Of a stretch of DNA of 64,000 bases, positions 35,361-43,462 are shown piece by piece. A model generated the notes under the pieces. That model did not search any database. It was not told the origin of the DNA and saw only the letters and a program-made list of their open reading frames with translations. The stretch's first letter is position 1. Each line of letters begins with the position of its first letter. Source of the DNA: CAIJXB01 sp964439595 (GTDB lineage Bacteria > Chlamydiota > Chlamydiia > Chlamydiales > Rhabdochlamydiaceae); contig CAYTOK010000012.1 of NCBI GenBank assembly GCA_964439595.1, forward strand, positions 11,365-75,364, read 5' to 3'. The position numbers were made by a program, and so were the translations under genes.

Positions 35361-35552
35361 GGTTACCTCCAAGCTTATTAAGTAATTTTTCACACCAAAA
35401 CTACATGGAGGAACCTCTTAAAATCAAGAACAATATTTTAGTCGCCTTCTAATTTAAGCTAAAAAGACTATAGACTTGAAATTTTATGAAAGAAAATTAC
35501 CTGCATAAAAAATGGACTGCTCATCTTAAAAATTGCGTATTAGATACAAAGA

Positions 35553-35581
35553 CAAAAGCGAACTTTTACAGTTCACTTTTG
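35553..35581 (-). terminator. Hairpin terminator after the ATP/ADP translocase gene
   Basis: Read on the minus strand, CAAAAGTGAACT pairs with AGTTCGCTTTTG over 12 positions (one G-T wobble) around a 5-base loop, followed by TCTTTG. It lies about 50 bp past the translocase stop at 35633. Confidence 0.55.
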
Positions 35582-35632
35582 CCTAATAAAGAACCAAACT
35601 TTAGAGTTCAACAACCGACTGTATCTCTTGGT

Positions 35633-37141
35633 CTATACAGTTTCGGTCTGACTTGCCTTTTTAAAGAGCCCGCCTAAGCTTAATACGGAAGAAAACCAGG
35701 CAGTTAGCGCTATAAAAAGAATCACTGAAATATAAGGAGTAGACGCTGCTATACTACCAAGTAACAGGATTAACCCCTGGTATGTCAAGGAAGCTCCGGA
35801 CTTACCTATCCCGGAACCAAGCCCATCTATGGCAGCCTTTCCTCTTAACTTAGCATCAGAATTTAAGGGTAAAAAAGCCATTTCCTTAGAAGCGTCAAAT
35901 AAAGAGTACTTAGCTGCTTTACTTAAACAATTTTGCAAAGAACCAAAATATACAGTCAAAGCAAACGGAGTAGCCCCAAATAAAGTAAGAGCAAAACTAG
36001 TTAAAGCATCTCCAGAAAAGAGGAAAATAAAGAAAAATGCAGCCATGATTGTCATAATAGCCGGAGGTAAAATAGCAGCAAAGGTCCACCCCAAGCGACT
36101 AACCATAAGAGAGAAGAGAAGCCCCCCTAAAGTAGCAAAAACACCAGTCCCAATCGTAATCATGTTCATATGAACAAGCATTTCATTTCGGTCTTGAAAA
36201 AAGTTTTTAAGCTGCTCTTTCCATAAAATATCTGTAATATTAATAGAAATATTATACGCTAAGACAATAATAGCGATGCAGGTTAGGTAACGCGATTTAA
36301 ATATATAACGAATACTCTCTCGAATGGAAATACGCAACTTTTCCTTAGGCTTTGCTCCTTCACTAACTTCGGTGTTTGCCACGGAAGATATTTCCACCTT
36401 ACGATTAATCCAATAAAAAAGAGCCATAGCACTGCCACCTAAAAAAGCTAACATGATAGAGCTACTTGCTAAAGTCTTTCCCCAAGAATCTTCTCCAAAA
36501 GCGCCTGAAAAAGGAAAAACCATACCGCAAAGAATACCGATTCCACCTCCTAAGATAGGAGCTATATTAGAGCCTATATTTAAAATTCCATACGTCCTTT
36601 TAGCCTGAGATACCTCTGTAACATCATTAGCAAAACCCCAAAAAAGAACACCAAGAACAATAACAGCCCAAAGTTCTGAAATAATATAAAAAGAGGTAAA
36701 TGTCCAATTGCGGACCATAGCAATAACACCTTTAAAACCAACGGGAAGGTTCGCAGTTAACCAGTCACCTAAGCGGGTAAAATGGAGGTGCTCACTATTT
36801 GGGTGAATGACAAAAGCAAAAAGCAAAAAGTAAGCAATAAAACCACTGATAACACAGTAAAACACAGCTTCCCTTGAAAGATGTCTAGCAAGCCTTGTAT
36901 ATATCCAAGTGGCCACTATCGCACCAGGAAGAACCCCCCAGACTTTCAAAAATAAAATAACCTCAGCGCCGGAGTGTTTAGCAGTAAGCACCAAAGTGTC
37001 TTTAAGGTTTCTAACAATGTTATAGCAAATACAGAGTAGGAACAGAAGAATGAGCATGGAAATAACTTTTTTTAGCTCAGACCGATGAATGGGCCATAAA
37101 ACAGCCCGGAAAAAACCAAATTTTTTTTCGTCTACTGACAT
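35633..37141 (-). CDS. npt1: ATP/ADP translocase (nucleotide transport protein, NTT family)
   Basis: Inner-membrane carrier of the Tlc/NTT family that exchanges host ATP for bacterial ADP, the energy-parasite transporter of Chlamydiae, Rickettsiales and plastids. The protein has 502 residues and about 12 hydrophobic helices. Family landmarks include CYNIVRNLKDTLVLTAKHSG at the N-terminus, WGFANDVTEVSQAKRTYG and the C-terminal KGKAAIDGLGSGIGKSG-like stretch (LRGKAAIDGLGSGIGKSGAS). I chose ATG 37141 (GAGGAC 9 bp upstream) over a TTG two codons earlier. Whether it is an ATP/ADP exchanger (Npt1-type) or a nucleotide/proton importer (Npt2-type) is not certain from motifs; the symbol is the default. 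Confidence 0.92.
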   Translation of the reverse strand: MSVDEKKFGFFRAVLWPIHRSELKKVISMLILLFLLCICYNIVRNLKDTLVLTAKHSGAEVILFLKVWGVLPGAIVATWIYTRLARHLSREAVFYCVISGFIAYFLLFAFVIHPNSEHLHFTRLGDWLTANLPVGFKGVIAMVRNWTFTSFYIISELWAVIVLGVLFWGFANDVTEVSQAKRTYGILNIGSNIAPILGGGIGILCGMVFPFSGAFGEDSWGKTLASSSIMLAFLGGSAMALFYWINRKVEISSVANTEVSEGAKPKEKLRISIRESIRYIFKSRYLTCIAIIVLAYNISINITDILWKEQLKNFFQDRNEMLVHMNMITIGTGVFATLGGLLFSLMVSRLGWTFAAILPPAIMTIMAAFFFIFLFSGDALTSFALTLFGATPFALTVYFGSLQNCLSKAAKYSLFDASKEMAFLPLNSDAKLRGKAAIDGLGSGIGKSGASLTYQGLILLLGSIAASTPYISVILFIALTAWFSSVLSLGGLFKKASQTETV

Positions 37142-37307
37142 CGACAAGTCCTCTTAGGCAAATTCTATAAGTTTATATCACAACAGGAAATATAAAAAAA
37201 CCATTTTTTTAAGTTTTTTCAAGTAAAAAAAAATCATAAAAAAATACTGTTCACAAAAAAACATAAGCTTATAATGAAGAAAACACACTAAGTAAAAGGA
37301 ATTTTTT

Positions 37308-37520
37308 ATGAATAAAAAAAGAAAAGAGTTTACAATCGTTCTTATTCTCTCCTTTTTCTTTGGCATGCTAGGAGCTCACCGTTTTTATACTAAAAAAATA
37401 AAAACAGGCCTCCTAATGTTGTTTACACTAGGAGGCTTTGGCATTTGGTATTTATTTGATCTAGGAACAATCCTTTTAGGGAAATTTAAAAACAAAAAAG
37501 GGAAAAAGATCTCTTTTTAA
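37308..37520 (+). CDS. TM2-domain membrane protein
   Basis: 70-residue protein that is one TM2 domain: basic start, first helix FTIVLILSFFFGMLGAHRFY with the conserved GAHRFY, then KTGLLMLFTLGGFGIWYLFD, where G-x-W-x-x-D is typical, and a basic tail. TM2 proteins are found in bacteria and eukaryotes, with unknown role. AAAGGA precedes the ATG; TATAAT at about 37270 may be its -10 box. Confidence 0.88.
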   Translation: MNKKRKEFTIVLILSFFFGMLGAHRFYTKKIKTGLLMLFTLGGFGIWYLFDLGTILLGKFKNKKGKKISF

Positions 37521-37552
37521 TTTTATTATCACAAGGTGGTAAGTAGTTCTAG

Positions 37553-38149
37553 CTACTCTCCTCTCTTAGCCGCTTTATATCCGTTAGAGTATCCTTCTCT
37601 AAGACCTTTTGCATGGCCTTCTTTAACACCTTTAGAATAGCCCGTGTTGTAGCTTTCACTATTATTTTTATTTCCTTCTTGGCGACCTGCAAAAAGACCC
37701 TTGTCATACCCATCCTTATACATGTCTTTTGCTAGCTGAGTAAACCCTTCGCCCTGCTCCATAGCAATAGCAAATAAAACTTGTTCCGTTCTCATATTCA
37801 CAAACAAATGAGTGCACTGCTTTAAGATTTCTTGATTAGATGCATCCGATTCAGAAACGTCAAGACGGTCATACTTAGAATATATAGCAATTTGCGTACC
37901 CAAAAACCAGTCATTTGGCACGCACTCGTAATTTGGAGGAACTAACTGCACATTATTCCACCACTCAAGAGGACCTCTCCATCTTTTAGAAAATCCAACC
38001 ACCTTCCAGCAGCTTTTATCAGAAAGAACAAAATAGCCATCCGTATTTTGTAAGATAACTTTAGCAGCAATAGTTTCTACTTGCTGACAATCTGCATTAA
38101 CGACTACGCACCCTAAAAACAAAGCAAAAAAAACAAAATATTTCCTCAT
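37553..38149 (-). CDS. Secreted protein with Gly-periodic C-terminal repeats
   Basis: 198 residues from ATG 38149, where GAAGG sits 6 bp upstream and a signal peptide begins (MRKYFVFFALFLGCVVVNADC); an upstream ATG would bury the signal. Residues 25-130 are a Trp/Cys-containing soluble domain (SDKSCWKVVGFSKRWRGPLE; NVQLVPPNYECVPNDWFLG). Residues 140-198 carry a 4-residue periodicity: YKDGYDKGLFAGRQEG, then YNTGYSKGVKEGHAKGLREG, forming a Gly-stripe helix like that in Yae1 or FliH proteins. No family recognised. Periplasmic or secreted. Confidence 0.68.
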   Translation of the reverse strand: MRKYFVFFALFLGCVVVNADCQQVETIAAKVILQNTDGYFVLSDKSCWKVVGFSKRWRGPLEWWNNVQLVPPNYECVPNDWFLGTQIAIYSKYDRLDVSESDASNQEILKQCTHLFVNMRTEQVLFAIAMEQGEGFTQLAKDMYKDGYDKGLFAGRQEGNKNNSESYNTGYSKGVKEGHAKGLREGYSNGYKAAKRGE

Positions 38150-38289
38150 AAAAAACCTTCGGTTAAAAACCAAAAATCTTATATAAAACCCACACTTGAT
38201 TACAACCATAAAAAGCAAAAAATAGTGGATCTAATTATCCTTAACGTAGTACTTTTAGGCTTTGAAAGAACACGCGACGGAAATTCTCT

Positions 38290-39480
38290 ATGTTAAAAAC
38301 ACCTAAAACCACTCACCCTTCTTGGATCGAAGTAGATCTTATTCAATTCAAAAAAAATATCCAAATCCTTCGCCAGCACACCAGTCCCAGTTTACTTTGC
38401 TTACCTGTTAAAGCAAATGCCTATGGTCACGGCCTATGCGTTATGGCAAAAGCAGCAGTAGAAGCCGGGGTAGATTACCTAGCAGTCGCCCATTTACAAG
38501 AAGGCATCTTGCTACGCAAATCTGGAATTGCTATTCCGATTTTGGTTTTAGGTGCAATTCACGAAGATCAAATCACAGATCTTATCCACTTCAAACTAGA
38601 GTTTACTATTAGCTCTAACTATAAAGCAGACCTTGTGGCGGCAAAATGTAAAAATGCCCAAGAAAAAGCACGGGTGCACTTAGAAATAGATACCGGCATG
38701 CAAAGAACAGGCGTTAGGCCAGCTTCTGCCCTCTCTCTTTTTTCTCATGTAGAGAGCTTAGGATGCTTTACTACTGTTGGGATCTACTCTCACTTTGCCA
38801 CGGCAAATACAAGGGATGATCCTTTTACGCTAAAGCAAATCGATCTTTTTTGTAACTTACTAAAAAACCCCGTTTTTTCTCACACTCGCCTAATTCGTCA
38901 TATAGCTAATTCCGGAGGAGTTTGTTTTTATAAAGAATCGTATTTAGATATGGTAAGACCCTCTTTGCTTACCTTAGGATATCCCCCTCAAAATGCTCCC
39001 GATATTTTTAAAAATATCGCCCCCTGCTTTTCCCTTAAATCAAAGGTCTCTTACTTTAAAGTAGTAGAAAAAGGGTGCGGTATCAGCTATAACCACACTT
39101 ATATTACAAAAAAACAAACTAGAATCGTTACCATCCCCATTGGATACGGAGACGGATATAGAAGGGCTCTCTCCAACATAGGATCCGTTCTTATTAGAGG
39201 CATGAAATTTCCTATTGCAGGAACCATTTGCATGGATCAACTTATGGTTGATGTAGGAGAAAATGAAATTCACGTAGGCGATGAAGTTGTTTTAATAGGA
39301 AAACAGGGAAACGAAGAAATTTCAGCACAAAATATCGCCGAACTTTGTAATACAAATATTTATGAAGTACTCTGCTTTTTTAACGATCGAATTCCGAGAC
39401 TCTATAAAACAGAAAAAGAACAAAGCCTCTTACTTGAAGAAGTAAAACAGCTGCCCCCATCCTCTATTTCTTTCTTATAA
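38290..39480 (+). CDS. alr: Alanine racemase
   Basis: PLP enzyme that interconverts L- and D-alanine for peptidoglycan. The 396 residues carry the PLP lysine in LPVKANAYGHG near residue 43, the YSHFATA and HIANSGG barrel motifs, LDMVRPSLLTLGYPP, and the second catalytic Tyr in CGISYNHTYI, with IPIGYGDGYRR and GTICMDQLMVDVG. It is complete. Classical Chlamydiaceae lack Alr and use GlyA side activity, so a true alr sets this lineage apart. It is monocistronic-looking, followed by a weak A/T-rich hairpin. Confidence 0.94.
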   Translation: MLKTPKTTHPSWIEVDLIQFKKNIQILRQHTSPSLLCLPVKANAYGHGLCVMAKAAVEAGVDYLAVAHLQEGILLRKSGIAIPILVLGAIHEDQITDLIHFKLEFTISSNYKADLVAAKCKNAQEKARVHLEIDTGMQRTGVRPASALSLFSHVESLGCFTTVGIYSHFATANTRDDPFTLKQIDLFCNLLKNPVFSHTRLIRHIANSGGVCFYKESYLDMVRPSLLTLGYPPQNAPDIFKNIAPCFSLKSKVSYFKVVEKGCGISYNHTYITKKQTRIVTIPIGYGDGYRRALSNIGSVLIRGMKFPIAGTICMDQLMVDVGENEIHVGDEVVLIGKQGNEEISAQNIAELCNTNIYEVLCFFNDRIPRLYKTEKEQSLLLEEVKQLPPSSISFL

Positions 39481-39560
39481 AAAAGCAAAAAAACTCGCTT
39501 TTTAAAAACTTATTTGTTAAACAATACTCAAAAAAAACTATACCACACAAGGATTTACTT

Positions 39561-40136
39561 ATGCCCACTATTTTAGCCTTTGCAGGAAGCCTACGAAAGG
39601 AATCCTTTAATAAAAAACTAGTAAAAATAGCCGGAAAAGGGGCTGAAGAAGGCGGAGCTACTGTAATTTACATCGACTTACTTGACTACCCGCTTCCCGT
39701 TTATAACGGGGACATAGAAGAAGCCGAAGGTCTACCTCCAAATGCCATTAAACTCAAAAAGCTCATGGATGAAGCTGACGGTTTTATTATAGCTTCGCCA
39801 GAATATAATAGCTCCATCTCCGGAGCCTTAAAAAACACAATAGATTGGGTTTCTAGAAAAGGGTCTCCTGATGAAGTCTATTTAAGCGCTTTTATAGATA
39901 AGGTAGCTCTTATTCTAAGCGCATCACCTTCTTTTTTAGGAGGAGTTCGAGGGCTAGCTCATCTACGTTCTATTTTAGAAAACATACATACCTTTGTTCT
40001 TCCCAAACAAAAAATCATATCATTTGCTAATGAAGCCTTCGATAGCGAAGGCTCTTTAAAAAAGCCCGGGGATCAAAAAGAAGTTTTTGACCTAGGAAAA
40101 AAACTATCACAAACAATACAAAAGCTAAGAGGTTAA
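39561..40136 (+). CDS. NADPH-dependent FMN reductase family protein
   Basis: Flavodoxin-like oxidoreductase of 191 residues. LAFAGSLRKESFNKKL at the start is the FMN phosphate loop; SPEYNSSISGALKNTIDW near residue 80 is the family signature around the flavin ring. Related enzymes (azoreductase, chromate or quinone reductases) transfer two electrons from NAD(P)H. The ATG at 39561 is preceded by AAGGA at about 39549. The next gene starts 4 bp after its stop, so the two may share an mRNA. Substrate not evident. Confidence 0.88.
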   Translation: MPTILAFAGSLRKESFNKKLVKIAGKGAEEGGATVIYIDLLDYPLPVYNGDIEEAEGLPPNAIKLKKLMDEADGFIIASPEYNSSISGALKNTIDWVSRKGSPDEVYLSAFIDKVALILSASPSFLGGVRGLAHLRSILENIHTFVLPKQKIISFANEAFDSEGSLKKPGDQKEVFDLGKKLSQTIQKLRG

Positions 40137-40139
40137 AGT

Positions 40140-42452
40140 ATGAATACCCTCCCTTGGATAAATCGTTTTTTCTCTCTTGTTCTTTTCTTCTTTACCGTTT
40201 ACTTAACAGATCTACCAGCCACACCTTCTGAGTACACAAAATATGGATTAGCAAAAATCTCTGAAGAGCAACAAGCATTTCTAGAAAGCAGCGTAGATAA
40301 AGTCATAGAAATAGCCCCCAATGATCTTGGCATAGAAAGAATACAAAAACACCTACAAAAACACGGGCTCCCTCCCTTAGAAGGAGTTGAAACAACTACC
40401 CATGAATTCAAGGCAAGTAAAGTATCTTCAAAAGTAGCCAAAGAAACATTTAAAGCAATAGGAACCCTTCCTAGTGCTGTAAATAACAGCACATTACCAT
40501 GTTTTCCTAATATTGGAGACCAAGGGTCTCTTGGGGCTTGCGTCGGATTTGGTTCTACTTATTATCAAGCGACTCACGAGATAGGCCTTATAAATGGCTA
40601 CAATAATAAAACAAGCTTAGATCACGTCTTTTCTCCAAAGTGGACTTACAATTTACTTAATGACGGACAAGACCAAGGTCTTTCCGTCTTTGAAGCTTTC
40701 CAACTACTTGCTATAAATGGAACTCCAAGCATTCTCGCCTTTCCTTACGACTCGAATTACACAGCTTGGGAGCTTGATACTACAGACTGGGTTAACGCCA
40801 TCTCTAATAGAATGAATCCGTACGTCCTCATACCTGGCCTAGATGGAGATCTTACTGCTATTAAACAAGCCCTAAATAATGGTCACGTACTTACGTTTGC
40901 CACCTTTATCAACTCATGGCATTACACAACCATAAAAAACGATCCAGATAACATCAATAATGCCCATGTAGGTGAAGTTGCCGCTACATATATGAGCGGA
41001 CAAAATGGGGGACATTTTATGACCATTGTGGGGTACGACGATACTCTATGGGTTGATATCAACAACAATGGAGTTGTTGATGACAATGAAAGAGGAGCTT
41101 TTCTTATAGCTAACTCTTGGGGCACTAGCTGGGGCAATAACGGATTCATTTGGATCTCTTATGACGCTTTTCGCTCTATTTCTGCAGTAAGTGGGGGACC
41201 CTCGTTAGGTCGTATCGCACTTGGAGCGTATCTAAACTCTTCTGTTATTTCTATAACACCTAAAGCAAAGAATTATTCCCCCACACTCATCGCCGAAATG
41301 TCTTTAACACAAACCCAAAGAAATCAAATTAACGTTAAAACAGGGATTTCTGCAACAAACCAAACTTCCCCTACATCTAGCGTAGCAATTCCTGCTCTTA
41401 CAAACCAAGGGGGGGCTCTAAATTTCAGCGGAACAACAAGTTCCGCAGCCCAAACAATGACATTTGCTGTTGATCTTTCTGACCTAGCTCAATTAGCAAA
41501 TCAACGCTATTATCTATCCATTGGAGATAATAAAATAAGTAACCCCACTACGCTAAATTCCTATAAACTTCTTGACTTCATCCATAATACGCAGGCAGAA
41601 GGATCCGGATTACCTAAGACCTATGACAACTCGGTAGGCAGCGTATTTATAGACTACGATTTACAAACAGGGGCAACTCCCTCCCCAACACCAGCTCCTG
41701 CACCGACACCTTCTCCGACTCCTCCACCTCCCCCACCTCCTTCACCCTCATCAACAATCGGAATTACTATTACCCAACCTATAAATAATGCTATAGTAAA
41801 GGGAAAATACACCATAAAAACCTCCACACAAGGCAAAGTTACCTCCGTGAGTTTTTATTTAGATAATGTTTTAGTCTCTAAAGACACCAAAGCGCCCTTT
41901 ACAGCAAAGATAAACACTGCTGCACTTTCTAATGGGACTCATCAAATTAAGGCTGTCGCAACAAATGGGTCTCAGACAGCTACAGCAGCACAAAATATAC
42001 AAATTCAAAATAGCAATAAAAAAGCTCCTTTTCCTCCATCTAAGGCAAATAGCTCTAACCCTGAATCTGCTCCAAACCTGCTAGTAAAAGAGCCCACATT
42101 TTGGACAGGAACAAGCACAACCTCTCAAAATAGCTTTCCCTTTATAAATCCTATATATAATACAGATAGAGTCGGGAATATGGCTTTCAAATACCCTACA
42201 TCTAACGGGCAATATTTTGTTAAACTCTGCTTTGCGGAAACAGAATACCAGACCGCAGGAAAAAGAATATTTAATGTTTTACTTAACAATAAAAAAATCA
42301 TCAACAACCTAGATATTTTCACTAAAGTAGGAGCAAATAGCCCTTATGAAGTCATTTTTATAGCAGACGTACAAGATGAGTTCCTCTTGATAGAGTTTAC
42401 CCCCGTTATAGGAACTGCTAAAATCAACGGAATTGAAATAATTCCTAGATAA
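40140..42452 (+). CDS. Secreted papain-like cysteine protease with Ig-like and malectin-like domains
   Basis: Large exported C1A peptidase, 770 residues. An N-terminal signal/anchor (SLVLFFFTVYLTDLPA) and pro-region precede the catalytic domain: IGDQGSLGACVGF (Gln and nucleophile Cys about 134), GGHFMTIVGYDD (His about 292), NSWGTSWGNNGF (Asn about 325). An EF-hand-like loop DINNNGVVDDNE (about 305-317) sits between His and Asn. A Pro/Ser/Thr linker (about 513-537) leads to a bacterial Ig-like domain and a C-terminal malectin-like domain (GQYFVKLCFAETEYQTAG). The binding domains suggest a glycan- or surface-tethered protease. It follows the FMN reductase by 4 bp and a terminator follows the stop. 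Confidence 0.85.
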   Translation: MNTLPWINRFFSLVLFFFTVYLTDLPATPSEYTKYGLAKISEEQQAFLESSVDKVIEIAPNDLGIERIQKHLQKHGLPPLEGVETTTHEFKASKVSSKVAKETFKAIGTLPSAVNNSTLPCFPNIGDQGSLGACVGFGSTYYQATHEIGLINGYNNKTSLDHVFSPKWTYNLLNDGQDQGLSVFEAFQLLAINGTPSILAFPYDSNYTAWELDTTDWVNAISNRMNPYVLIPGLDGDLTAIKQALNNGHVLTFATFINSWHYTTIKNDPDNINNAHVGEVAATYMSGQNGGHFMTIVGYDDTLWVDINNNGVVDDNERGAFLIANSWGTSWGNNGFIWISYDAFRSISAVSGGPSLGRIALGAYLNSSVISITPKAKNYSPTLIAEMSLTQTQRNQINVKTGISATNQTSPTSSVAIPALTNQGGALNFSGTTSSAAQTMTFAVDLSDLAQLANQRYYLSIGDNKISNPTTLNSYKLLDFIHNTQAEGSGLPKTYDNSVGSVFIDYDLQTGATPSPTPAPAPTPSPTPPPPPPPSPSSTIGITITQPINNAIVKGKYTIKTSTQGKVTSVSFYLDNVLVSKDTKAPFTAKINTAALSNGTHQIKAVATNGSQTATAAQNIQIQNSNKKAPFPPSKANSSNPESAPNLLVKEPTFWTGTSTTSQNSFPFINPIYNTDRVGNMAFKYPTSNGQYFVKLCFAETEYQTAGKRIFNVLLNNKKIINNLDIFTKVGANSPYEVIFIADVQDEFLLIEFTPVIGTAKINGIEIIPR

Positions 42453-42461
42453 ACAAGGTTG

Positions 42462-42495
42462 CCTGCGTAGGAAAGTTCATCTACGCAGGTTTCTT
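42462..42495 (+). terminator. Rho-independent terminator after the protease gene
   Basis: CCTGCGTAG and CTACGCAGG form a perfect 9-bp stem around a 10-base loop, followed by TTTCTT, starting 10 bp after the stop at 42452. Confidence 0.8.
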
Positions 42496-42546
42496 AAAAA
42501 GATTCAATCTGTTACGCTTATCCCTTTTTTAAGAAAGGAACTTTCT

Positions 42547-43392
42547 ATGGGACAAGGATACTCGTTAATTGACACAGGCTTTGGCACTAAGCTAGAACAA
42601 TTTGGAGACTATGTCATTGCAAGGCCAGCAGCTCAAGCTATGTGGAAGCCTACCCTCCCAGAAGCCATCTGGCGTAAAGTAGACGCTTCTTTTAGTCGTG
42701 AAGGGGGAAATGCTTGGAAAGCACATAAAAGCCTTCCTAAAGAATGGGTAGTTGAAATAGAAGGTATTTTATTCAAAATAGCTCCTACAGACTTCGGGCA
42801 CCTAGGAGTATTCCCAGAGCATAGCACTCTATGGAGCTCTATGGTATCTCTTATTAAGGCGCAAAAAAAAGCACCCAACATCTTAAATTTATTTGCCTAC
42901 TCAGGGGGAGCTACCCTAGCCGCTGCCAAAGCTGGCGCGTCTCTTTGTCATCTAGATGCCTCTAAAGGAATGGTTAGCTGGGCCAGGGAAAATGCTAAAC
43001 TCAATAACTTAGAAAAAGCACCTATCCGTTGGATTGTTGATGACGCGATAAAGTTCTTACAAAGGGAGCATAAAAGAGGCGTTCTCTACGATGGCATTAT
43101 CTTAGATCCTCCAAGCTTTGGGAGGGGAAATAATGGAGAGGTATTCAAAATAGAGAAAGATCTCTCTGAGATTCTTTCTTTATGTAGGTCCTTACTCTCA
43201 GAAAACCCCCTATTTCTTCTTTTTACAACCCACACCCAGGGGATGTCGCCCCTTGTTATGGAGCACCTAACCAAGCAAATGATGCAAGGACTTAACGGAA
43301 AAATTACTACAGGGGAAATGATTATCCCTTCAAAAGAAGGATTAAGCCTTCCGTCAGGCAGCTTCGCAAAATGGGAAAAAATCAATAAATAA
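42547..43392 (+). CDS. Class I SAM-dependent methyltransferase (RlmI/YccW-like)
   Basis: 281 residues. The SAM site LNLFAYSGGATLAAAKAGA near residue 115 and the acidic LCHLDASKGM strand, then LDPPSFGRG (motif IV, DPPSF), define an rRNA (cytosine-C5) methyltransferase-like enzyme of the RlmI/YccW type. It lacks the N-terminal PUA domain of E. coli RlmI, having instead about 110 residues of other sequence. The catalytic Cys of true m5C enzymes is not obvious, so target and chemistry are open. AAAGGAA lies 7 bp upstream. Monocistronic between two strong boundaries. Confidence 0.8.
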   Translation: MGQGYSLIDTGFGTKLEQFGDYVIARPAAQAMWKPTLPEAIWRKVDASFSREGGNAWKAHKSLPKEWVVEIEGILFKIAPTDFGHLGVFPEHSTLWSSMVSLIKAQKKAPNILNLFAYSGGATLAAAKAGASLCHLDASKGMVSWARENAKLNNLEKAPIRWIVDDAIKFLQREHKRGVLYDGIILDPPSFGRGNNGEVFKIEKDLSEILSLCRSLLSENPLFLLFTTHTQGMSPLVMEHLTKQMMQGLNGKITTGEMIIPSKEGLSLPSGSFAKWEKINK

Positions 43393-43462
43393 ATTTAAAA
43401 ATTGAATCAAATTATCAATTCTATTATAATTATTTTCAAACTATATAATATATGGAGTAATT

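Noticed and set aside
35486..35677. 63-codon plus-strand frame after the Inc-like genes
   Set aside because: It runs through the translocase terminator hairpin and overlaps the translocase 3' end; no ribosome site or known domain.
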